This document shows positions 17,543 through 26,511 of a stretch of 64,000 nt of DNA, in pieces (position 1 is the first letter of the stretch; every line of letters begins with the position of its first letter). The notes beneath the pieces were generated by a model. The model saw only the letters and a program-made list of their open reading frames with translations. It had not been told where the DNA came from and did not search any database. This stretch comes from Halolamina salifodinae. GTDB taxonomy: Archaea; Halobacteriota; Halobacteria; Halobacteriales; Haloferacaceae. The translations under genes and the position numbers were made by a program. The stretch is from contig NZ_JAGGLC010000001.1 of assembly GCF_017874235.1 (NCBI RefSeq), positions 434,001 to 498,000 on the forward strand, read 5' to 3'.

Positions 17543-18540
17543 CGGCCCCCCCGCCAGTTCGGCCGCCGCTGCGAGCGGCCGAACCGAAGCGGCTGTTTCC
17601 CGTCGAACAGCACGGCGTACACGAGGAAGATCGGCGCGAACAGTGCGCCGACCGTCGCGCTCGCTGCGAGCACCGGGCTGGTCGTGTGGAGCGACCGAAC
17701 GACACCCTCCGGAAGGACCGCCGGGTATCGATAGACGGCGAGTGAGGCGTCATGGGTGCCGTGTGTGTCCTGCGGGGGGATCCGTAGCGTCGCCGAGACC
17801 GCCGTGGCGTTGGCCTCGTGTGCGGTCACCGTCGCCCCCTCGGTGTCGAGCATCCGGTAGGTGAACGACTGGGACGGGACCGAGATCAGTAGCTCCTCGG
17901 TCCCCGGTTCGCCCACGGTGAGCGTGTTCGCGCCGCCGCCCCCGCCGTCGACGGCGACGAAGGTCATCTCGTGGGTGACCGCGCCGGTGAGGAGGATGCC
18001 GACCGCCGCCAGCAGTGCCACGACGAGCAGCGGGTGGGTCACGTCGCTCACGCGAACGACCGAGCGCTCGGGCCGGTCGGCGTCACCGGCGTCGTACAGC
18101 ATGCTACCGACGACGAGTAGCCCGCCGATAGCGGCGACGAGCAGCCGGTTCCCGGCCAGCAACGAGGCCACGACCCCGAGGTTCGGGATGGTGAGCGGTT
18201 CGCCACCGACAGTCAGCACCGTCCCGACGATGTCCTCGCGCTGGACGTAGGGGTAGCCGGTGGATTGGTCGGTCACGTCGTTGTTGTCGCCCTTGGTGAC
18301 GAACCCCGCGTCGGTGCGGTCGACCACCCGGTGGGTGACGTACTCGTCTCGCTCGGGCGAGTGAAAAACGGCGATGTCGCCCTGCTCGACCGCCCCCGAG
18401 ACGACGACGTAGCCGTCGTTCACGTCCAGCGTCGGCTCCATGCTGTCGGAGTAGACGTACGAGACGTGGATCGGCGAGGCCGGCGCTGTAAGTGCGACCG
18501 CGGCGAAAATTGCGAGGACGACGGCGAGGCGTTTGATCAC
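17539..18540 (-). CDS. Signal peptidase I, archaeal type, with extended C-terminal domain
   Basis: A 333-residue membrane serine protease. Ser33 in YSDSMEP is the nucleophile; His70 in YVTHR replaces the bacterial Lys, as in ER and archaeal signal peptidases; Asp85 in TKGDNN completes the site. After about 140 residues of catalytic domain come a TM helix, an extracellular domain of about 110 residues (VAVDGGGGGANTLTVGEPGT onward) and a final TM pair. Ordinary haloarchaeal Sec11 is shorter, so this is a specialised enzyme. Its neighbours are exported TasA-like proteins, probably its substrates, in the same way that SipW serves TasA in Bacillus (inference by analogy). Confidence 0.9.
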   Translation of the reverse strand: MIKRLAVVLAIFAAVALTAPASPIHVSYVYSDSMEPTLDVNDGYVVVSGAVEQGDIAVFHSPERDEYVTHRVVDRTDAGFVTKGDNNDVTDQSTGYPYVQREDIVGTVLTVGGEPLTIPNLGVVASLLAGNRLLVAAIGGLLVVGSMLYDAGDADRPERSVVRVSDVTHPLLVVALLAAVGILLTGAVTHEMTFVAVDGGGGGANTLTVGEPGTEELLISVPSQSFTYRMLDTEGATVTAHEANATAVSATLRIPPQDTHGTHDASLAVYRYPAVLPEGVVRSLHTTSPVLAASATVGALFAPIFLVYAVLFDGKQPLRFGRSQRRPNWRGGR

Positions 18541-18563
18541 GTGTTACGAAAATCGGGGTCCGT

Positions 18564-19112
18564 TTAGATCGAGATCGTCAGGGTCCCCGAGAGGTTGGTA
18601 TTGGTGTCAAGCCCGTGCGTGTCAACGACCACGACGACGAAGACGGTCTGCCCCGAAGAGAGGGTAGCCGATGCGGACGTTCCTTCCTCGTCGGCAGTAC
18701 CGAGCGACGTACCAGAACCGTCGTAAACGTGGAACTCGATGTTTGCGCTGGCGTCGGTGTCCGCGCCAGTGTAGTCAAGCGAGAGACTATGGCTCTCGGC
18801 GTCTTGGTTGGTGATGTTGAACGCGTAAGACTCGTTCCCGTTGTTCGTATCACCGATCTCGAACCGCGAATCTGTGTTCACGCCGCTTGCACTACCTCGT
18901 GTGAAATCAACGGTCACTGCGCCGGTGCTGTTCTGCTGGACAACCCCGGAAGACGAGTTAGCCTGAATGCCGATGAGACCAACGTCGTCAGTGACCACGT
19001 TCGCACTTGAAGCACGGTCGACGTTTGCTGTCGTGTTCGCACTCGCTGCGAACGCCGCCGACGAAGCGATCATCAGTACTACGAGCACTCCAACTTTGAG
19101 TTTCGAACTCAT
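18564..19112 (-). CDS. TasA/DUF1102-like secreted fibre subunit candidate
   Basis: A 182-residue secreted protein with a classical signal segment (LKVGVLVVLMIASSAAFAAS) and a mature domain almost without Lys and with many Asn, Ser, Thr and Val. Paired beta-strand motifs occur, such as AFNITNQDAESHSLSLDYTG and TVFVVVVVDTHGLDTNTNL. It is the first gene of the operon and its DNA is AT-richer than its neighbours. Size, strand pattern and linkage to a dedicated peptidase recall TasA and the archaeal bundling-pilus subunit AbpA. The assignment rests on context and composition, not on a clear sequence match. Confidence 0.7.
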   Translation of the reverse strand: MSSKLKVGVLVVLMIASSAAFAASANTTANVDRASSANVVTDDVGLIGIQANSSSGVVQQNSTGAVTVDFTRGSASGVNTDSRFEIGDTNNGNESYAFNITNQDAESHSLSLDYTGADTDASANIEFHVYDGSGTSLGTADEEGTSASATLSSGQTVFVVVVVDTHGLDTNTNLSGTLTISI

Positions 19113-19270
19113 TACACTGGGATGCAGCCGTGGAGGTTGATATATACTACTTTCCTATTATCAACTATGATTTCTTACATGATTGTTGAATAGCGGGTCT
19201 CGTAGAAGTTCTATCGCAGAACTACCCCGATCTTGGAGAGATCGCTACTCGCCGGTGTCGGACCGCACCG

Positions 19271-19278
19271 TATTTACC
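19271..19278 (+). promoter_or_regulatory. TATA-like element ahead of the azf-like gene
   Basis: The sequence tatttacc is centred about 28 bases before the ATG at 19303, the spacing expected for a leaderless haloarchaeal transcript. This supports the downstream ATG over the in-frame one at 19183. Confidence 0.4.
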
Positions 19279-19302
19279 CCCGCTATCCACATATTCACCC
19301 GA

Positions 19303-20097
19303 ATGGACGACCCGGTCCTGCTGACGGGTGCCGGCGGCCGCGTGGGGCAGGCCATCCTCTCGCGACTCGCCGACGAGTACGACTGGCGGCTGCTCGACCG
19401 GGAGCCGATTCCCGAGGAGCGCCGACACGGCGTCCCCGAGTCGGCATCGTTCGTCGCCGACGTGACCGACGACGCCGCCGTCGCCGACGCCGTCGCCGGC
19501 TGTGGCGCCGTAATCCACCTCGCGGGCGATCCGCGCCCCGACGCACCGTGGGACTCGGTGCTCGCGAACAACATCGACGGCACCCAGACAGTGTTCTCCG
19601 CTGCCGTCGACGCCGGCGTCGAAAAGGTGGCCTTCGCCTCCTCGAACCACGCTGTCGGCGCCTACGAGACCGACGAGCGCACGCCAGAGATGTACCGGGC
19701 CGACGACGACTACCGCCTCGACGGCGAGGAACTCCCGCGCCCCTCCAACCTCTACGGCGTCTCGAAAGCCAGCGGCGAGACGCTCGGGCGCTACTACCAC
19801 GACCACGCGGATCTGGACGTTGTCTGTGTCCGCATCGGGAACCTCACCGAGGGCCACCCCCCGCGCGAGTACGAGCGCGGGCAGGCGATGTGGCTCTCCC
19901 ACCGCGACTGCGCGCACCTGTTCGACCGGTGTCTGGCGGCCGACTACGGCTACGAGATCGTCTACGGCATCTCCGACAACGACCGGAAGTACTACTCCAT
20001 CGAGCGCGCGAAGGAGGTGCTGGGGTACGACCCGCAGGACAACTCCGCGGAGTACACGTTCGAGGGCGAACCGAAAAACGACCCCGCTACCGAGTAG
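19303..20097 (+). CDS. azf: NAD-dependent epimerase/dehydrogenase-family protein, Azf-like (NAD+-dependent glucose-6-phosphate dehydrogenase)
   Basis: A 264-residue extended short-chain dehydrogenase. The Rossmann motif is LTGAGGRVGQAIL at residues 6-18. The catalytic Ser is in ASSNHAVGAY, and Tyr and Lys in YGVSKASGE. The C-terminal FEGEPKNDPATE matches the family length. In Haloferax volcanii a protein of this kind, Azf, is the NAD+-dependent glucose-6-phosphate dehydrogenase of the oxidative pentose phosphate route. Uronate dehydrogenases share the fold, so the assignment is probable, not certain. The neighbourhood with an rpa gene fits the H. volcanii region as I recall it. Confidence 0.72.
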   Translation: MDDPVLLTGAGGRVGQAILSRLADEYDWRLLDREPIPEERRHGVPESASFVADVTDDAAVADAVAGCGAVIHLAGDPRPDAPWDSVLANNIDGTQTVFSAAVDAGVEKVAFASSNHAVGAYETDERTPEMYRADDDYRLDGEELPRPSNLYGVSKASGETLGRYYHDHADLDVVCVRIGNLTEGHPPREYERGQAMWLSHRDCAHLFDRCLAADYGYEIVYGISDNDRKYYSIERAKEVLGYDPQDNSAEYTFEGEPKNDPATE

Positions 20098-20571
20098 TTA
20101 CGCCTCTTCTACTGCCGCGATCACGTCCTCGTAGTCGGGTTCGTTCGTCGGATCGTCGGCGACCCACGAGTACGTCACTGTCCCGTCGTCGTCGAGCACG
20201 AACACCGCGCGGTTCGCGATGCCGTACAGGCCGAGTTCGGGGATGTCCATCTCCAGCCCGTACGCCCGGATGGCGTCGCCGGCCATGTCGCTCACGAGGT
20301 CGAACTCGAGGCCGTGTTCCTCGCGGAACGCGCCCTGTGAGAACGGCGAGTCGGCGCTGAGGCCGAACACCGTCGCGCCGGCGGCCTCGAACGCGTCGAG
20401 ATGCTCCTGCAGCGCGACCATCTCGTTGGTGCAGGGCGGCGTGAACGCGCCGGGGAAGAAGGCGAGCACGACCGGCCCGTCCCCGAGGTGGTCGCCGAGG
20501 TCGAACGCCTCGTGGTCGCTCGTCCCGTTCGTCGCCGAGAACACTGGTGCTGAGTCGCCGGTAGTAACCAT
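20098..20571 (-). CDS. Peroxiredoxin (AhpE/Bcp type)
   Basis: A 157-residue thioredoxin-fold peroxidase. The active-site loop is FFPGAFTPPCTNEM with the peroxidatic cysteine at about residue 47. The AVFVLDDDGTVTYSWV strand and the Arg-bearing GIANRAVF segment complete the fold. There is no second cysteine, so it looks like a 1-Cys enzyme that needs an outside thiol for recycling. Its stop directly follows the azf-like stop; the genes are convergent. Confidence 0.92.
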   Translation of the reverse strand: MVTTGDSAPVFSATNGTSDHEAFDLGDHLGDGPVVLAFFPGAFTPPCTNEMVALQEHLDAFEAAGATVFGLSADSPFSQGAFREEHGLEFDLVSDMAGDAIRAYGLEMDIPELGLYGIANRAVFVLDDDGTVTYSWVADDPTNEPDYEDVIAAVEEA

Positions 20572-20660
20572 CGGGAGTCAGTACGGGCCAGTGACACTTA
20601 AACACGGAGCCGAACGTGGGCGGGACGAACGCCTATGTCGCCGGCCGCCCAGGTTCGGCT

Positions 20661-21494
20661 ATGCCCGCGCTCGAACGCGTTCGGATCTATCCCGTCAAAG
20701 GACTCGACGGCGCCGAGGTCGAGTCAGCGGCAATTCTCGACGGCGGCACGCTCGCACACGACCGCGAGTTCGCCCTATTCAGAACCGCTGCCGCAACTGG
20801 CGACGGCAGCGTGGACGCCGATATCGAGACCGTCGACGGGAACCCACACGGAAACGGCGTGTTCAACGCCAAACACAGCGACCGCTTCCACGAACTCGAC
20901 ACCGCGTACGACCCCGAGACGACGACGCTCACGGTCGAAACCGACGCGGGCGAGCACCGCGAGTTCGACCTCGAAGCCGAGCGAGAGCAAGCGGCGGCGT
21001 GGTTCAGCGAGTTCTTCGACGCGGAGCTCCGACTCGAACGCAGCCAGTCGCTCGGCTTCGTCGACCGGCGCGGGATGGGGCCGTCTGTCGTCAGCACGGC
21101 CTCGCTGGAGACCGTCGCCTCGTGGTTCGACGACCTGACCGTCGACGGCGCGCGGAAACGGCTCCGGGCGAACGTCGAAATCGGCGGCGTGCCGGCGTTC
21201 TGGGAGGACCAATTCGTCGGCGAGGATGCGCCGGCGTTCGAGATCGGCGGCGTCCGCTTCGAGGGGGTCACCCCCTGCGCTCGCTGCGTAGTTCCGGAGC
21301 GCGACCCGGAGACCGGCGAGCCAACTCCCGAGTTCCGGCAGCGCTTCGTCGAGAATCGCGCGGCGACCTTCCCCGACTGGGCCGACGAGGACGCGTTCGA
21401 CCACTTCTACACGCTGATGCTGATCGCTCGCGTGCCTGAATCCGACCGCAAGAAGACCCTCCGCGTCGGCGACCCCGTCGAACTCGTCGACTAG
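20661..21494 (+). CDS. MOSC domain-containing protein
   Basis: A 277-residue protein of the YcbX/mARC-like type. The N-terminal MOSC-N beta barrel begins at ALERVRIYPVKGLDG. The MOSC domain (residues about 110-270) has RANVEIGGVPAFWEDQFVG and the conserved cysteine in GVTPCARCVVPERDPETGEP, which ligates molybdenum in this family. It is not fused to a ferredoxin, unlike E. coli YcbX. Expected to act in reduction of N-hydroxylated bases or related compounds. Start chosen at the ATG nearest to the N-terminal motif; a GTG at 20616 would add 15 unconserved-looking residues. Confidence 0.87.
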   Translation: MPALERVRIYPVKGLDGAEVESAAILDGGTLAHDREFALFRTAAATGDGSVDADIETVDGNPHGNGVFNAKHSDRFHELDTAYDPETTTLTVETDAGEHREFDLEAEREQAAAWFSEFFDAELRLERSQSLGFVDRRGMGPSVVSTASLETVASWFDDLTVDGARKRLRANVEIGGVPAFWEDQFVGEDAPAFEIGGVRFEGVTPCARCVVPERDPETGEPTPEFRQRFVENRAATFPDWADEDAFDHFYTLMLIARVPESDRKKTLRVGDPVELVD

Positions 21495-22132
21495 TCGAAC
21501 AGCCCCGAAACGTCCTCCTCCTTCCGGCGCTCGCGCTGGACCATCGCCGAGAGCCGTTCGAAGACGATGGGTCGCTGGCCCGCGTCGGCGTCCGCGTAAT
21601 CCCGCACGAACGTCGCGTAGCGCGTGGTTTCGGGGTGGTCGCTGTCGCGGGCGTACCGGACGGCGTCGATCACGACTTCCGGGTCGTCGCCGATACCGGT
21701 CGCGACGGCGACGGCGACCAGTGCGGTCGCCGACAGGGGTAGCTCCCCGGGTGTCGGCTCGTCGTCGTCGATGTCGAGGCGGGGCGGCGGTGAGCGCTCG
21801 GCCACCTCGGGATCGGCGCGGAACGCTGCCAGCCAGCGCTCGACCGACGTGCTGTCGACGCCGGCAGGGGCGCTTGAGTCGCTGTCTGCGAGCGCGGACT
21901 CGGCCTCCTCGGCCCCGGCGAGGGCAGCGCCCCACTCCCCGCGGCGCCCGTCGAGTACAGCCGTCGCGAACGCCGCGAGTCCCGTTCGGAGCGAGTCGTC
22001 GGCGGCGGGGGCGGGAGCGAGCGGCGTCTCACCCGCCCAGATCGCCCGGGCGATGTCGTACTCGCCGACGTTGTGGGCGGCGGCGCCGGCAAGCAGCGCG
22101 TCGGCCGTCGTCGCCGGCGTGTCGTCGGTCAT
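21491..22132 (-). CDS. Uncharacterised haloarchaeal protein, helical and acidic
   Basis: A 213-residue, mostly helical protein. The N-terminal half looks like a single-copy HEPN/TPR-like helical bundle (ADALLAGAAAHNVGEYDIAR). The middle is a low-complexity Asp/Ser-rich loop, and the end VQRERRKEEDVSGLFD resembles a terminal docking peptide. The start ATG overlaps the stop of the Agl23-like gene by four bases, so the two are cotranslated. I see no catalytic motif and cannot name a family. Confidence 0.7.
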   Translation of the reverse strand: MTDDTPATTADALLAGAAAHNVGEYDIARAIWAGETPLAPAPAADDSLRTGLAAFATAVLDGRRGEWGAALAGAEEAESALADSDSSAPAGVDSTSVERWLAAFRADPEVAERSPPPRLDIDDDEPTPGELPLSATALVAVAVATGIGDDPEVVIDAVRYARDSDHPETTRYATFVRDYADADAGQRPIVFERLSAMVQRERRKEEDVSGLFD

Positions 22133-24030
22133 TGCTCTACCTCCGCGAGGGCATCCTCGTTGATGAACACGACGACCTCCCGGCCCATCGTCCGGAGGTG
22201 GTGGTGCCGACTCTCGTAGTCGTCCTCCAGCGCGGCCCTGACCGCGCCCTCGTGGTTGATGTGCGCGATGACGACCGCTGGCTGGTCCTCCTCGATCTGT
22301 TGGCTGAGCGCCTCCTCGTCGTAGGCGCATTCGGTCTGCACGTCGTCGGCGGCGACGTACCAGTGGATCGGCAGGGCTCTCGCGAGGCGGAGACACTCGG
22401 GGGCCATTCCGCCCCCGGTCCCGGGTTCGGCGACCAGTTCGCTGCCGTAGACCAGCAGGTCGGTGCCGTCGCTGTGTGGCGCGATGGCGCCGATGTCGTC
22501 GAACGTCTCGCGGAACTCCTGTTGGGGCTGGGCGTACTGCACCAGTTCGTTGTCGTCGCTGGTCGGCTGGACGTACGCCGCCGAGACGGCGGGCACGACC
22601 ATGGCGCCGACGACGATCAGGAGGAGCGCACCCGTGAGGGCGGTGCCGACGTGGTCCTCCTCGGCCAGCGACTCCCAGCCCCAGCGGACGATCATCGCGA
22701 GCGAGACGGCCGCCGGAATCGCCAGCGGGACCACCGCGTTGACCATGATCCAGCCAGCGCGGATGTCCGTCGCCAGCGGGTAGCCGAGGATGCTGACGAA
22801 CCCCCAGTAGCCCGCGAACATCACCAGCGAGCGCGGGCGGTCGCCGCCGTAGCGCGCGACGACGAACCCCAGCGCCGCGAACGGCACGACGACCAGGGCG
22901 TAGTTGGCCAGGACGCTCGCGGTGTGTTCGAGAAAGCAGATGTAGCCGCCGATGATCGTCTCCTCGCCGCATTTGGGTTCGACGCTGCCGCCGAACCAGT
23001 GCTTCAGTCCCGGGCGAATGTCGGCCCACGTCGCGTCGAGCAGTTCGGGGAATCGGAGCGGGTTCAGCACGGCGTCCCAGAGCCCGACGGCCGATCCGGG
23101 CGCCCGCGGCGCGTAGAAGAACAGCGAGACGACGAAAAAGAGGCCGAGCCCGCCCAGCAGCGCGCCGCCCCACTCGGTGGCGTCGCCGTCGGGCCGGACC
23201 ACGTCGACGAGCACCGTGAGCGCGACAATCGCCATCAGGAAGGCGACGATGGCGGTCACCCCCCAGCCAGCGACTGCCGCGTAGCCGAGCACTGCAAGCG
23301 TGACCACGGTCAGCGCACTCCAGAGCATCGCGGGCGTCGAGCGCTCGGGGGCGCTCAGTGCGTCGGCGTACGGGCGGATCCGGGCGGTGACGGCGTCGAC
23401 GCCCGAGTCGTAGTTCCGGGGGTTCATCAGCGAGAAATCGAGCAGGAGCGCGCCGGCGCCCACCCAGCACATCAGGTAGACGATGGCGTTCTCCTTGGCG
23501 GCGAAGCCGAGCGCGCCGAAGAGGAAGGCGGGGTAGAGCAGGCGCGGCCGGGCGTCGTCGACGGCACGCAGGCCGAAGCCGAAGGCCGCGAACATGAACG
23601 CCGCGACGAGCAGGCTGCTGCGGTAGAACCGCGAGTAGTAGAGGAGAATGGGGTTAAAGGCGAGCAGGACGGCGACGACGACGGTCTCGGTGTCGTTCAG
23701 GCGCCCGCGGAACAGCAGCGCCGCCAGGGGGAGCAGGGCGCCGACGACGGCGACGAACAGCCGCATCGTGAAGTCGTTCGGGCCGAGCGCGGCGAACACC
23801 CAGGCGTCGACGTACTGGGCCAGCGGCCCGTGGACGATGTAGCGATAGCTGATCTCGCCGGTCTCGAGGTAGTTCAGGGCCCAGTAGGCCACCCGCCCCT
23901 CGTCGAAGTGGGCGACGCGCTGGCCGAGAAAGAGCAGGCGGGCGAACAGGCCCAGGACGGTGACGGCGACGACGGCTCGGACCGTCCGGTCGGTCCGGTG
24001 GAGGGCATCGAGAAGCGCGGAGCGATCCAT
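22129..24030 (-). CDS. Flippase activity-associated protein Agl23-like (TIGR03663 membrane family)
   Basis: A 633-residue multispanning protein with about twelve membrane segments and a C-terminal soluble domain. The first luminal loop has FDEGRVAYWALNYLETGEIS with the acidic pair typical of GT-C type glycosyltransferases, and a second motif YSRFYRSSLLVAAF. Haloarchaeal members were named after Agl23-linked flippase activity in N-glycosylation, and they resemble dolichol-phosphate mannosyltransferases; the real reaction is not established. The C-terminal 160 residues hold a nucleotide-sugar-independent alpha/beta-like fold. It is followed by the overlapping 213-residue gene. Confidence 0.78.
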   Translation of the reverse strand: MDRSALLDALHRTDRTVRAVVAVTVLGLFARLLFLGQRVAHFDEGRVAYWALNYLETGEISYRYIVHGPLAQYVDAWVFAALGPNDFTMRLFVAVVGALLPLAALLFRGRLNDTETVVVAVLLAFNPILLYYSRFYRSSLLVAAFMFAAFGFGLRAVDDARPRLLYPAFLFGALGFAAKENAIVYLMCWVGAGALLLDFSLMNPRNYDSGVDAVTARIRPYADALSAPERSTPAMLWSALTVVTLAVLGYAAVAGWGVTAIVAFLMAIVALTVLVDVVRPDGDATEWGGALLGGLGLFFVVSLFFYAPRAPGSAVGLWDAVLNPLRFPELLDATWADIRPGLKHWFGGSVEPKCGEETIIGGYICFLEHTASVLANYALVVVPFAALGFVVARYGGDRPRSLVMFAGYWGFVSILGYPLATDIRAGWIMVNAVVPLAIPAAVSLAMIVRWGWESLAEEDHVGTALTGALLLIVVGAMVVPAVSAAYVQPTSDDNELVQYAQPQQEFRETFDDIGAIAPHSDGTDLLVYGSELVAEPGTGGGMAPECLRLARALPIHWYVAADDVQTECAYDEEALSQQIEEDQPAVVIAHINHEGAVRAALEDDYESRHHHLRTMGREVVVFINEDALAEVEQ

Positions 24031-24088
24031 CGGTCAGCGAGAGTAGGGGGCGAAACCTAAGTGCTTCCCTCCGGCGGTGTGGGCGGGC

Positions 24089-25507
24089 TCAGAGGATTTC
24101 CTCGGCGTCGATCCGGCCGTCGTGTTCGACGCCGCGGACCGTGATCTCCTCGCCGAGCTGGACGCTCTCGCCGGTCTCGACGCTGCGAGTCTCCTCGCCG
24201 CTGTCGACGACGACCGGACTGCCCGACTGGACGACGGTGCCGGTGAACTCCACTTCCTCCCCGTCGGCGGTGGAGGTCTCTTCGCGGAGTTCGTCGGCGC
24301 CGTCGCCATCCTCGCCGAACGCCGAGAGGCCGCCCTGATCCGCGCCGGGCGGGGTCTTCTCGCCGCCGGAGTCGCTGCCGGCGTCGATGTCGGCCTGCCC
24401 GTCGAGCAGCGAGGCGGTGGACTGCCAGCCGGCGGAGGCCTCGAGTTCGTCCTGCCAGCCGTCCTGAATCTCGACGTCGGTGAACGCGACGCGGTCCGCG
24501 AGCGTGATGTCGCGGTCGGCTTTCTCGCCCCAGAGCGCGACCCGGATGTCGCCGCTGTCGTCGCGCACGCGGACGTTCCGGACCTGGCCCTGCGAGCCGT
24601 CGTCGCGGTCGAACGTGCGCTTGTCGTCGGTCTCGATCACGGCGCCCGCGATGTCGACCGTGTCGCCCATCTCCACGTCGGCGATGTCGGTCGTGTCGGG
24701 GACGTACTCCACGTCCTCGTCGACTTCCTCGATGGTGCCCCGGGAGCCGACGTGGAGTTCGAGGTCACCTTCGCGCTCGCGGACGTAGCCGTCGACGACT
24801 TCGACGATTTCGCCGGCCGATAGCTCCTCGAGGAGGTCGGTCGCCTCGTCCCAGAGCGTGACCCGGATGCGGCCGGTCTCGTCGCCGATTGAGACGTTGG
24901 CCACCCGGCCCTCGGTGCCGTCGTCGCGGTCGAACGTTCGGTAGTCGTCGTCCACGTCGAGCAGTTCGCCGACGAGGGTGACGTCCGAGAGCCCCATCGA
25001 GAGCTCCTCGACCGTGTAGGTGTCCGACAGGGAGACGTCGATGTCGGCGTCGGGTTCGATCTCGGCTTTGTCCGCGGAGACTTCGACGCCGTTGTACCCC
25101 TCCTTGGGGCGCCCGGCGATGCGGAGCACGTCGCCGACCTCCAGTTCTTCGAGGGCGGCCTCGGCCATCTCGTCCCACATCGAGAGCCGGATCCGGCCCG
25201 ACTCGTCGGCGACTTCGGTGTTGACGACCTGGCCGTCCGGCTGATCGCCGTCGCGTTCGAAGGTGCGTTTCTCGCCGACGGAGACCAGCTTTGCGAGGAA
25301 CTTCACGTCGTCCATGCCGGGTTCGATGTCGGCGACGCTCTCGACCTCGCCGCCCTCGTCCTCGAGTTCGTGGGCGACGAGCATCGCCGCCGTCTCGTCG
25401 TCCGCGAGGCCACCCATCTCCTCGACTTTCTCCGCCACCATCTCCTCGAACTCCTCGGCGGAGACGTCCGCGTCCAACTCCTCGTGGACGTCGTCGATGG
25501 CACTCAT
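24089..25507 (-). CDS. rpa: Replication protein A-type ssDNA-binding protein (multi-OB)
   Basis: A 472-residue single-stranded DNA-binding protein. A helical N-terminal segment of about 60 residues is followed by at least three OB folds recognised by repeating blocks: KRTFERDGDQPDGQVVNTEV, then YRTFDRDDGTEGRVANVSIG, then KRTFDRDDGSQGQVRNVRVR, each followed by GRIRLSMWDE-type strands (positions about 80-115, 190-220, 305-335). A Gly/Asp-rich linker leads to a last short beta domain with VEFTGTVVQSGSP. It matches the essential haloarchaeal Rpa2-like protein in layout. No zinc finger is visible. Confidence 0.9.
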   Translation of the reverse strand: MSAIDDVHEELDADVSAEEFEEMVAEKVEEMGGLADDETAAMLVAHELEDEGGEVESVADIEPGMDDVKFLAKLVSVGEKRTFERDGDQPDGQVVNTEVADESGRIRLSMWDEMAEAALEELEVGDVLRIAGRPKEGYNGVEVSADKAEIEPDADIDVSLSDTYTVEELSMGLSDVTLVGELLDVDDDYRTFDRDDGTEGRVANVSIGDETGRIRVTLWDEATDLLEELSAGEIVEVVDGYVREREGDLELHVGSRGTIEEVDEDVEYVPDTTDIADVEMGDTVDIAGAVIETDDKRTFDRDDGSQGQVRNVRVRDDSGDIRVALWGEKADRDITLADRVAFTDVEIQDGWQDELEASAGWQSTASLLDGQADIDAGSDSGGEKTPPGADQGGLSAFGEDGDGADELREETSTADGEEVEFTGTVVQSGSPVVVDSGEETRSVETGESVQLGEEITVRGVEHDGRIDAEEIL

Positions 25508-25693
25508 GCTTGGCGGAGGGTAGGACAGGTGACGGTTAAGCGTTGCCGTTGGGGTGTGAACGCGCCGCTATCCTGCGGTTTCGTCGAACGGGTTGACGCG
25601 GGCATACTGGGGCTGGCGCGCCCTTACACAAGAGGCCTCGGCCGGCGACGACGGGCGCGAGCGCTCGGGGCGACAACCCTTTTCGGCGCGCTG

Positions 25694-26200
25694 GTGTACG
25701 GCGCGCTGATCATGGGCGGCGAAATCCTCGCCGAGCGAGGGTTCGAACAGGACTCGATGCCGACGGCGATGGCGGGTGTGGTCATCCTCAAACTCGCCTT
25801 CGGCGCCTTCGGCGGCGGCGTGCTCTCGTACCTCTCTGAGGGGGCACGGATCCCGGCGCTGGCGATCACCGGCGTCGTCGTCGTCGCCATGACGGCGCTG
25901 ATCGGCGGGTACGTCTACCTGCGCTCGGGGACGCAGTTCGATCACTACAGCCGGTGGGCGACGTACGCCTTCCTCGCGGGACTGGGGGCGCTGCTGCTCG
26001 CGTCGTTCGTTCCGGTGGTCGGCATCGCCGCCTTCGCGCTCATCTTCACGGGGTTCCTGCTCCGACTTGGCTACGAGATGTGGCAGGTCCGGGAGAGCCG
26101 CGGGCGGCCGGCGATGCAGTCGGTCGGCCTGTACGTGGCGGTGGCCGGGGTGTTCGTCCACGTGCTCCAGATCGTGATCCGGATGGTGGCCGAGCGCTAG
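25694..26200 (+). CDS. Small integral membrane protein, uncharacterised
   Basis: A 168-residue protein with five probable membrane helices (VVILKLAFGAFGGGVLSYL, ALAITGVVVVAMTALIGGYV, WATYAFLAGLGALLLASFV, IAAFALIFTGFLLRLGYEM and the last one near the C-terminus). I place the start at GTG because the frame upstream has no plausible initiator until it runs antisense to rpa; an earlier start is possible if a TTG is used. No recognised family; function unknown. Confidence 0.55.
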   Translation: MYGALIMGGEILAERGFEQDSMPTAMAGVVILKLAFGAFGGGVLSYLSEGARIPALAITGVVVVAMTALIGGYVYLRSGTQFDHYSRWATYAFLAGLGALLLASFVPVVGIAAFALIFTGFLLRLGYEMWQVRESRGRPAMQSVGLYVAVAGVFVHVLQIVIRMVAER

Positions 26201-26212
26201 GCGGCGTCGACG

Positions 26213-26314
26213 CTACACGATTTCTCGTTCTCGCAGTGGTTCGTGGAGGAATCGGACGTACAGCGCGAGGTACGGCACCAGCACGGCGGCGGTGAGCACG
26301 ATCAGCAGCGCCAT
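26213..26314 (-). CDS. Very small membrane protein (33 residues)
   Basis: A 33-residue frame starting MALLIVLTAAVLVPYLALYV, one membrane helix, then RFLHEPLRE and a basic/acidic tail. It starts inside the last codons of the 69-residue gene upstream (13-base overlap), which favours translational coupling. Too short for coding statistics; support comes from the hydrophobic design and the coupling. Confidence 0.45.
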   Translation of the reverse strand: MALLIVLTAAVLVPYLALYVRFLHEPLREREIV

Positions 26315-26511
26315 GGCCCGTAGCCGCTCGCGATGGCGCCCGCGCCGCGGGCCGGCACCAGCGGCGTCAGCCCGTAACTGCGGAGCAGGTCGTCGAACAC
26401 CAGCCGAAACGACGCCCACAGCGCGACCAGCACCAGTATGCCGGGGACGAACAGCGTGATGAGGAACTCGTTGACGATCGTGCCCGGATCGTCCGCGTCG
26501 AACAGCGGCAT
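26302..26511 (-). CDS. Small membrane protein (69 residues)
   Basis: A 69-residue frame beginning MPLFDADDPGTIVNEFLITL, with an amphipathic start and one strong helix (LFVPGILVLVALWASFRLVF), then a short basic/Pro tail ending at a TGA inside the next frame. The upstream part of the longer open frame is an unlikely extension with many Pro and Arg. Together with the 33-residue frame it may encode a two-piece membrane complex, as in other haloarchaeal small-gene pairs (inference). Confidence 0.5.
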   Translation of the reverse strand: MPLFDADDPGTIVNEFLITLFVPGILVLVALWASFRLVFDDLLRSYGLTPLVPARGAGAIASGYGPWRC

